From Mycobacterium sp. (GTDB taxonomy: Bacteria > Actinomycetota > Actinomycetes > Mycobacteriales > Mycobacteriaceae), in the NCBI GenBank assembly GCA_020438865.1, contig JAGQTU010000031.1, positions 8,243 to 41,622 on the forward strand: a stretch of DNA of 33,380 bases. Reading direction: 5' to 3'. Shown here piece by piece: positions 26,704 through 33,380 of this stretch. How positions within the stretch are numbered: the first letter of the stretch is position 1; the number at the start of each line of letters is the position of its first letter. The position numbers and the translations under genes were made by a program. The notes under the pieces were generated by a model. The model searched no databases. It saw only the letters and a list, made by a program, of their open reading frames with translations, and was not told where the DNA came from.

Positions 26704-27897
26704 GTGGCCGTCCACGCGATCAGCACCGTGCGGCGGTGGACGATGCTGGTCATCGCCCTGTTCGCCACGCTGTCGGCCAACGTCTTCATCAACGGTGTGG
26801 CGTTCCTGATCCCGACCCTGCACACCAGGATGGGACTGGATCTGGCCAAGGCCGGACTGGTGTCGGCGATGCCGAGCTTCGGCATGGTGCTGACCCTGAT
26901 CGCCTGGGGCTATCTGGTGGACCGGGTCGGCGAGCGGCTGGTGCTGACCCTGGGCTCGGCGCTGACGACCGCGGCGGCGCTGGCCGCGGCGGCAGCGCAC
27001 TCGCTGGTGGTGATGAGCGTGTTCCTGCTGCTCGGCGGGATGGCGGCGGCCAGCAGCAACTCGGCGAGCGGACGGTTGGTGGTCGGCTGGTTCCCGCCGG
27101 AGCGGCGCGGGCTGGTGATGGGCATCCGGCAGACCGCTCAGCCGCTCGGTGTCGGTCTCGGCGCGCTGGTGATTCCCCGGCTGGCACAGAGCCACGGCGT
27201 CGGGTTCGCCCTGCTGTTCCCGGCGGCCGTGTGCGGTATCGCGGCGCTGGTGTGTGCCGTCGGTGTGCTCGACCCGCCGCGCCCGCTACGCACCGAGGCG
27301 CCCGCCGACGACCTGGCCAACCCGTATCGCGGGTCCGGAGTGCTGTGGCGGATTCACGCGGTGTCGGTGCTGCTGGTGGTGCCGCAGTGTGTGGTGTGGA
27401 CCTTCACCCTGGTGTGGCTGATCACCGACCGCGGCTGGTCGGCGGCGTCGGCCGGCGGGCTGGTGACGGTTGCCCAGGTGTTGGGCGCGCTGGGCCGGGT
27501 CGCGGCGGGACGCTGGTCGGACTGGATGGGGTCGCGGTTGCGCCCCATCCGGATCATCGCGGTCGGCGCGGCCGCCTCGATGCTGGCGCTGGCACTGGCC
27601 GACTGGATGGGCTCGGCGCTGAGCATTCCGGTGATGATCGCCGCCTCGGTGATCACGGTCAGCGACAACGGCTTGGCGTTCACGGCGATCGCGGAGATCG
27701 CCGGTCCGTTCTGGAGCGGGCGGGCGCTGGGTGCGCAGAACACCAGCCAGCTGCTGACCGCCGGCCTGACGCCGCCGCTGTTCGGCGCGCTGATCGGTGC
27801 GCTGGGTTTCCCGGTGGGATTCGCGATGTGCGCACTGTTCCCGGTGGCGGCGCTGCCGCTGGTTCCGCCGGACCCGCCGGCGGATCGCCCCGCCTAG
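26704..27897 (+). CDS. Major facilitator superfamily transporter
   Basis: 397 aa from GTG 26704. ATG 26653 is in the same frame and would add 17 basic residues; neither has a clear ribosome site. About 12 hydrophobic segments are present, beginning [20 protein letters not shown], with the MFS loop motif [17 protein letters not shown] between segments 2 and 3, [20 protein letters not shown] in the first half, and a repeat of the loop ([13 protein letters not shown]) in the second half. It is an inner-membrane antiporter or uniporter of unknown substrate (Rv2994 position). It converges on leuB with the stop codons sharing CTAG. Confidence 0.92.
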   Translation: MAVHAISTVRRWTMLVIALFATLSANVFINGVAFLIPTLHTRMGLDLAKAGLVSAMPSFGMVLTLIAWGYLVDRVGERLVLTLGSALTTAAALAAAAAHSLVVMSVFLLLGGMAAASSNSASGRLVVGWFPPERRGLVMGIRQTAQPLGVGLGALVIPRLAQSHGVGFALLFPAAVCGIAALVCAVGVLDPPRPLRTEAPADDLANPYRGSGVLWRIHAVSVLLVVPQCVVWTFTLVWLITDRGWSAASAGGLVTVAQVLGALGRVAAGRWSDWMGSRLRPIRIIAVGAAASMLALALADWMGSALSIPVMIAASVITVSDNGLAFTAIAEIAGPFWSGRALGAQNTSQLLTAGLTPPLFGALIGALGFPVGFAMCALFPVAALPLVPPDPPADRPA

Positions 27898-28904
27898 AGC
27901 AGGGCGCGGATGCGCTCGCCGACCTCGCGGGTCGACATGGTCGCGTCCCCGCGGGTGGCCAGGTGCTCGGCGACGGCCTTGTCCACCCGGGCCGCCGCGG
28001 CGTCCTCCCCGACGTGGGACAGCAGCAGGGCCACCGACATCACCGCGGCGGTCGGGTCGGCGGCGCCCCGCCCCGCGATGTCCGGAGCGCTGCCGTGGAC
28101 CGGTTCGAACATCGACGGATTGGTGCCGGTGGCGTCGATGTTGCCGCTGGCCGCCAGCCCGATGCCCCCGCACACCGCGGCGGCGAGGTCGGTGATGATG
28201 TCGCCGAACAGGTTGTCGGTGACGATGACGTCGAACCGCCCCGGATCGGTGACCAGGTGGATGGTGGCGGCGTCGATGTGCTGGTAGGCGACCTCGACGT
28301 CCGGGTACTCGGCGCCGACCTCGGCGACCACCCGCGACCACAGGCCGCCCGCGAAGGTCAGCACGTTGGTCTTGTGCACTAGCGTCAGGTGCCTACGCCG
28401 GGCTCGCGCCCGGGCGAACGCGTCCCGCACCACCCGCTCGACACCGAAGGCGGTGTTGACGCTGACCTCGGTGGCCACCTCCTGCGGCGTACCGACCCGC
28501 AGGGCGCCGCCGTTACCGGTGTAGGGCCCCTCGGTGCCCTCGCGGACCACCACGAAGTCGATACTCGTCACCCCGGACAGCGGGCTGGCGACACCCGGGT
28601 AGAGCCGCCCGGGCCGCAGGTTGACGTGGTGGTCCAGGGCGAAGCGCAGTTTGAGCAGCAGGCCGCGCTCCAGCACGCCGCTGGGCACCGACGGGTCGCC
28701 GATCGCGCCCAGCAGAATCGCGTCGTAGCCGCGCAGTTCCTCGATGGTCTCCGGCGTGAGCAGTTCCCCGGTGGCGTGGTAGCGGCGGGCACCGAGGTCG
28801 TATTCGGTCCGCTCCACCCCGGGCAGCACCGAGTCGAGCACCAGCAGCGCCTCGGCGATCACTTCCGGGCCGATGCCGTCGCCCGCGATCACAGCCAGCT
28901 TCAT
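27894..28904 (-). CDS. leuB: 3-isopropylmalate dehydrogenase
   Basis: 336 aa from ATG 28904, with AAGGAGGAG upstream; this is exactly the length I remember for M. tuberculosis LeuB. It oxidises and decarboxylates 3-isopropylmalate with NAD+ in leucine synthesis. Seen: [25 protein letters not shown], the substrate-binding arginine run in [43 protein letters not shown] with the catalytic Lys, [15 protein letters not shown] with Mg-binding Asp residues, and [13 protein letters not shown]. It lies 22 bp after serA on the same strand, so they are probably co-transcribed. Confidence 0.98.
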   Translation of the reverse strand: MKLAVIAGDGIGPEVIAEALLVLDSVLPGVERTEYDLGARRYHATGELLTPETIEELRGYDAILLGAIGDPSVPSGVLERGLLLKLRFALDHHVNLRPGRLYPGVASPLSGVTSIDFVVVREGTEGPYTGNGGALRVGTPQEVATEVSVNTAFGVERVVRDAFARARARRRHLTLVHKTNVLTFAGGLWSRVVAEVGAEYPDVEVAYQHIDAATIHLVTDPGRFDVIVTDNLFGDIITDLAAAVCGGIGLAASGNIDATGTNPSMFEPVHGSAPDIAGRGAADPTAAVMSVALLLSHVGEDAAAARVDKAVAEHLATRGDATMSTREVGERIRALL

Positions 28905-28926
28905 CGGCGCCACTCCTCCTTGCACG

Positions 28927-30513
28927 TCATGACAGGTCCACCACTTCCAGGGTCACCGCGCCCACGGCGGCGCCGATCGCCGCGCGCACGTCGGCGGGCA
29001 CGTCGCGATCCAGCCGCAGCATCACCGTCGCGCCCTTGCCGCTGGTGTCCTGGCTCATCTGCGCGGCCAGGATGTTGACGTCGGCCCCGCCGAGCAGCGT
29101 GCCGATCTTGCCGAGCGCCCCGGGCTGGTCGGAGTAGTGCAGGATCAGGTTGACCCCTTCGGCGCGCAGATCGAAGCTGCGGCCGTTGATCTGCACCACC
29201 TTCTCGACCTGCTGCGGGCCGGACAGTGTGCCGGCCACGTTGACCGCCGAACCGTCGGGCGCGACCACCCGGACGTCGACCAGGCTGCGGTGGTTGGGGC
29301 TTTCGGTGAGCGTGCTGAGCTCGGCCTGCAGACCGCGTTCGGCGGCCAGCGCCGGCGCGTTGACGAACGTCACCTGCTGGTCGGTGACCGTCGAGAACAA
29401 TCCGCGCAGCGCCGAAAGGCGAAGCACCTCAACATCTTCGGAGGCCAATTCGCCGCAGACCCGCACCGACAACGAGGTGGGCGGCTCGGTGGCCAGCACG
29501 CCGACCAGCAGGCCGAGTTTGCGCACCAGCTCCAGCCAGGGCGCCACCTCCTCGCTGACCACCCCGGCGCCGACGTTGACCGCGTCCGGCACGAACTCCC
29601 CGGCCAGCGCCAGCCGCACGCTGGCCGCGACATCGGTGCCTGCCCGGTCCTGGGCCTCGGTGGTCGAGGCACCCAGGTGCGGGGTGACGACGACCTGCCC
29701 CAGTTCGAACAGCGGGCTGTCGGTGCACGGCTCCGAGGAGAAGACGTCCAGGCCGGCGGCGCGCACGTGGCCGCTGCGTACCGCATCGGCCAGGGCGCTC
29801 TCGTCGATCAGCCCGCCGCGGGCGGCGTTGACGATGATGACCCCCGGCTTGGTCTTGGCCAGCGCCTCCTCACCGAGCAACCCGGCGGTCTCCGGGGTCT
29901 TCGGCAGATGTACGGAGATGAAGTCGGCCCGTGCCAGCAGGTCGTCGAGGGCCAGCAGTTCGATGCCGAGCTGGGCGGCCCGCGCCGCCGGGACGTAGGG
30001 GTCGTAGGCGACGACGTGGGTACCGAACGCGGCCAGGCGCTGGGCCACCAGCTGGCCGATACGTCCCAGCCCCACCACGCCGACGGTCTTGCCGAAGATC
30101 TCGGTGCCGTTGAACGACGAGCGCTTCCAGGTGTGTTCCTTCAGCGTCGCGTCGGCGGCGGGGATCTGCCGAGCCGCTGCCAGCATCAGGGCCAGAGCAT
30201 GCTCGGCGGCGCTGTGGATGTTCGACGTCGGCGCGTTGACCACCAGCACGCCGGCCGCGGTGGCCGCGTCGACGTCGACGTTGTCCAGACCGACGCCGGC
30301 CCGGGCGACGATCTTCAGCTTCGGCGCGGCGGCGATCACCTCGGCGTCCACGGTGGTGGCCGAACGCACCAGCAGCGCGTCGGCGTCGGCCACCGCGGCC
30401 AGCAGCTTGGGACGGTCGGGGCCGTCCACCCAGCGCACCTCGACCTGGTCGCCGAGGGCGGCAACGGTCGATTCGGCGAGTTTGTCGGCGATCAACACAA
30501 CGGGCAGGCTCAC
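28927..30513 (-). CDS. serA: D-3-phosphoglycerate dehydrogenase (type with ASB and ACT domains)
   Basis: 528 aa from GTG 30513, the same length as M. tuberculosis SerA1 as I remember it. It oxidises 3-phosphoglycerate to start serine synthesis. Seen: [21 protein letters not shown], the NAD-binding motif [33 protein letters not shown], and the catalytic His of [12 protein letters not shown]. These are followed by the intervening ASB domain (about 320-455) and a C-terminal ACT domain ([20 protein letters not shown]), which senses serine. No ribosome site; TACGCT 6 nt upstream suggests a leaderless transcript. Confidence 0.98.
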   Translation of the reverse strand: MSLPVVLIADKLAESTVAALGDQVEVRWVDGPDRPKLLAAVADADALLVRSATTVDAEVIAAAPKLKIVARAGVGLDNVDVDAATAAGVLVVNAPTSNIHSAAEHALALMLAAARQIPAADATLKEHTWKRSSFNGTEIFGKTVGVVGLGRIGQLVAQRLAAFGTHVVAYDPYVPAARAAQLGIELLALDDLLARADFISVHLPKTPETAGLLGEEALAKTKPGVIIVNAARGGLIDESALADAVRSGHVRAAGLDVFSSEPCTDSPLFELGQVVVTPHLGASTTEAQDRAGTDVAASVRLALAGEFVPDAVNVGAGVVSEEVAPWLELVRKLGLLVGVLATEPPTSLSVRVCGELASEDVEVLRLSALRGLFSTVTDQQVTFVNAPALAAERGLQAELSTLTESPNHRSLVDVRVVAPDGSAVNVAGTLSGPQQVEKVVQINGRSFDLRAEGVNLILHYSDQPGALGKIGTLLGGADVNILAAQMSQDTSGKGATVMLRLDRDVPADVRAAIGAAVGAVTLEVVDLS

Positions 30514-30519
30514 GCGGAC

Positions 30520-30525
30520 AGCGTA
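30520..30525 (-). promoter_or_regulatory. -10 element for leaderless serA
   Basis: TACGCT on the minus strand, followed by GTCCGC and then the GTG start. This fits TANNNT with transcription starting at or next to the start codon. The whole divergent gap to the next gene is only 30 bp. Confidence 0.45.
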
Positions 30526-30543
30526 ATGGGCTTGAATTGAGGG

Positions 30544-31971
30544 ATGGACGTCACCGTGGTCGGCAGCGGGCCCAACGGCCTCGCGGCTGCCGTCATCTGC
30601 GCACGCGCCGGGCTCGCCGTGCAGGTTCTGGAGGCCCAGCCCACCCTGGGCGGGGGTTCCCGGACCGCGGCCGACCCGGAGTTCGGCGGGGTACGCCACG
30701 ACATCTGCTCGGCCATCCACCCGTTGGCGCTGGCGTCGCCGTTCTTCACCGAGTTCGACCTGGCGGCCCGCGGGGTCGGGCTGGCGGTACCGGAGATCTC
30801 CTACGCCAATCCGCTGCCGGGGCGGCCCGCGGCGATCGCCTACCGGGATCTCGAACGCACCTGCGCCGGGCTGGAACACGGCGACTCCTGGCGCAACCTG
30901 CTCGCACCGTTGGTGTACAACGCCGACGACGTGGTCGGCCTGCTCCTCGGCGACAAGCGATCGCTACCCACCGACATCCCGGCCGCCGTCCAACTCGGCC
31001 TGCGGATGCTGCGCCAGGGCACCCCGGCCTGGGGTTCGTTGCGCGGTGAGGACGCCCGCGCGCTGTTCACCGGTGTTGCGGCGCACACCATTTCGCGGAT
31101 GCCGTCCTTCGTGGCGGCCGGCGCCGGCTTGATGTTGGCGACGCTCGCGCACACCGTGGGCTGGCCGGTGCCGGTGGGCGGCAGTCAGGCGATCGCCGAC
31201 GCGCTGATCGACGACCTCAGGGCGCACGGCGGTGTCCTGCACACCGAGTCCGAGGTGGACGCACCACCGTCGGGCGTGGTCCTCTACGACACCGCACCCA
31301 CCGCCCTGCTCGACATCTACGGCGACCGGCTGCCCAGCGCGTACGCAAAACTATTGCGGCGCTACACCTTCGGACCCGGCGTGGCGAAGGTCGACTTCGT
31401 GCTCTCCGACGAGATCCCTTGGACCGACAGGCGGCAGGCCACCGCGGCGACATATCACCTCGGCGGCACCCGCGCACAGATGGCGCACGCTGAACGCGAG
31501 ATCGCCGCGGGCCGGCACGCGGAATGGCCGATGGTGCTGGCCGCGACGCCCTACACCGCCGACCCGAGCCGCATCGACGCGCAGGGCCGCCGGCCGTTCT
31601 GGACCTACGCGCACGTCCCGGCCGGCTCCACGGTCGACCAGGCGGCGACCATCACCGGCATCATGGAGCGTTTCGCCCCTGGCTTCTCCGACATCGTGCT
31701 GGCGGCGCGCAGCATCCCGGCCGCCCGCCTGAGCGGGCACGACGCCAACTACGTCGGCGGCGACATCGGGGTCGGCGGCAACTCGGTGGTGCGCGCGCTA
31801 CTCGGCCCGACACCCCGGGTCAACCCGTGGTCCACGCCGATCCCCAGGGCGTACCTGTGTTCGTCGGCGACCCCACCCGGCGGCGGGGTGCACGGCATGT
31901 CGGGCTACTTCGCCGCCCGCTCGATGCTCAAGCGGGAGTTCGGCCTGCCGGTGCCGTCCCTGCGGCCGTAA
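30544..31971 (+). CDS. Phytoene-dehydrogenase-like FAD-dependent oxidoreductase
   Basis: 475 aa from ATG 30544. GAGGG abuts the ATG, too close to act well, so a leaderless start (TTGAAT 6 nt upstream) is possible. Seen: the N-terminal FAD-binding motif VTVVGSGPNGLAAAVICARAGLAVQVLEAQ in family order, GGGSRTAADPEFGG, GWPVPVGGSQAIADALIDDL, and the C-terminal FAD-binding segment YLCSSATPPGGGVHGMSGYFAA. This is the CrtI/amine-oxidase-like superfamily. No carotenoid genes are nearby, so the substrate is unknown (Rv2997 position). It diverges from serA and converges on ilvC. Confidence 0.92.
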   Translation: MDVTVVGSGPNGLAAAVICARAGLAVQVLEAQPTLGGGSRTAADPEFGGVRHDICSAIHPLALASPFFTEFDLAARGVGLAVPEISYANPLPGRPAAIAYRDLERTCAGLEHGDSWRNLLAPLVYNADDVVGLLLGDKRSLPTDIPAAVQLGLRMLRQGTPAWGSLRGEDARALFTGVAAHTISRMPSFVAAGAGLMLATLAHTVGWPVPVGGSQAIADALIDDLRAHGGVLHTESEVDAPPSGVVLYDTAPTALLDIYGDRLPSAYAKLLRRYTFGPGVAKVDFVLSDEIPWTDRRQATAATYHLGGTRAQMAHAEREIAAGRHAEWPMVLAATPYTADPSRIDAQGRRPFWTYAHVPAGSTVDQAATITGIMERFAPGFSDIVLAARSIPAARLSGHDANYVGGDIGVGGNSVVRALLGPTPRVNPWSTPIPRAYLCSSATPPGGGVHGMSGYFAARSMLKREFGLPVPSLRP

Positions 31972-31990
31972 GGGCCCGAGGCTGCGAGCC

Positions 31991-33040
<1,050 letters not shown>

Positions 33041-33052
33041 CTAAGTGGGGGC

Positions 33053-33380
33053 TTACTTGCCGGCAGTCATGCCGCGCGGGCCCCGCGAGAGGGCCACCAC
33101 ACCGGACTGCACGATCTCACGGATGCCGTAGGGCTCGAGCACCCGCAGCAGGGCTTCGAGTTTCTCCGGCGTGCCGGTGGCCTCGATGGTCAGCGACTCC
33201 GTCGACACGTCGATGACCTTGGCGCGGAACAGGTTCACCGCCTCGATCACCTGGCTGCGGGTACCGGCGTCGGCGCGGACCTTGATCAGCGCCAGTTCCC
33301 GGGCCACCGAGTTGCTCTCGGCCTGCGCGATGATCTTGATCACGGTGATCAGCTAGTTGAGCTGGTTAGTGATCTGCTAC
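33053..33380 (-). pseudogene. ilvN: Acetolactate synthase small subunit, C-terminal part with two in-frame stops at the window edge
   Basis: The C-terminal domain is clear from VIKIIAQAESNSVARELALIKV through RSQVIEAVNLFRAKVIDVS to SLTIEATG, LEALLRVLEPYGIREIVQSG and SRGPRG, ending at TAA 33053. IlvN regulates the catalytic subunit of acetolactate synthase. Reading upstream, the family segment EQITKQLNKLI appears as stop-QITNQLN-stop-LI, with TAG at 33355-33353 and again at 33379-33377. Either these are real nonsense codons, leaving a 96-aa fragment from GTG 33343, or the last 37 bases of the window contain errors. The N-terminal ACT domain lies outside. I favour sequence error, because ilvC directly downstream is intact. 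Confidence 0.75.

Noticed and set aside
25651-27195. A 514-codon extended FAH protein
   Set aside because: The extension translates the 57-bp repeat array and the region antisense to the MFS gene; FAH homology starts at 26427.
31972-31990. Terminator between the oxidoreductase gene and ilvC
   Set aside because: Only a 5-bp AGGGC/GCCCT stem with a large loop can be drawn.

Overview
This window is chromosomal DNA of a mycobacterium, most likely a non-tuberculous species. The evidence is the very high G+C, frequent GTG starts, a HupB protein with a long lysine/alanine/proline tail, an F420-biosynthesis gene (fbiD), an F420-type split-barrel enzyme, and a gene order that, from memory, follows M. 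tuberculosis Rv2971 to Rv3002c. The window starts inside an aldo/keto reductase and stops inside ilvN. Both edge genes carry implausible substitutions in their outermost bases, as if the window were a whole contig with poor ends.

Region by region. Positions 1-5290 hold the 3' end of an aldo/keto reductase, then on the minus strand a DAK2/FakA-like kinase, recG and a secreted HNH nuclease, tightly packed. Positions 5542-9650 hold rpmB (+), ung and thiL (-), a solo Lrp/AsnC ligand-binding domain protein overlapping a DUF3515 protein (+), and ddl (-). Positions 9722-11846 hold a Cys/Met-metabolism PLP enzyme and gpsA (-). Positions 12068-15989 hold fbiD, ppk and mutT1 (+). hupB (-) faces mutT1 across a perfect bidirectional terminator. 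leuC-leuD (-) diverges from an IclR-family regulator. An F420-type split-barrel protein (+) follows. A two-gene operon (-) encodes a sedolisin (S53) protease and a polytopic membrane protein with zinc ribbons. tRNA-Glu(CUC) and tRNA-Gln(CUG) precede gltX and a FAH-family enzyme (-). An MFS transporter (+) converges on leuB. serA (-) diverges from a phytoene-dehydrogenase-like oxidoreductase (+). ilvC and ilvN (-) end the window.

Functional themes are branched-chain amino acid and serine synthesis (leuB, leuCD, ilvC, ilvN, serA), polyphosphate and nucleotide hygiene (ppk, mutT1, ung), DNA repair (recG, ung), envelope precursors (ddl, gpsA) and cofactors (thiL, fbiD). GltX probably charges both tRNA-Glu and tRNA-Gln.

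The least expected signals are: a 36-bp tandem repeat expanded in frame inside ung; two MIRU-like arrays of about 57 bp between genes; an 8-bp direct repeat with 11-bp period ahead of ppk; and a leader before the sedolisin operon in which an inverted repeat covers the ribosome-binding site of an 8-codon upstream ORF that overlaps the protease start.

No stretch above 300 bp lacks a gene. The longest gaps are 26428-26703 (tandem array and two dyads), 5291-5541 (rpmB promoter) and 11847-12067 (tandem array). I see no insertion sequence, prophage or CRISPR array. All family assignments were made by eye, and comparisons with M. tuberculosis proteins are from memory.
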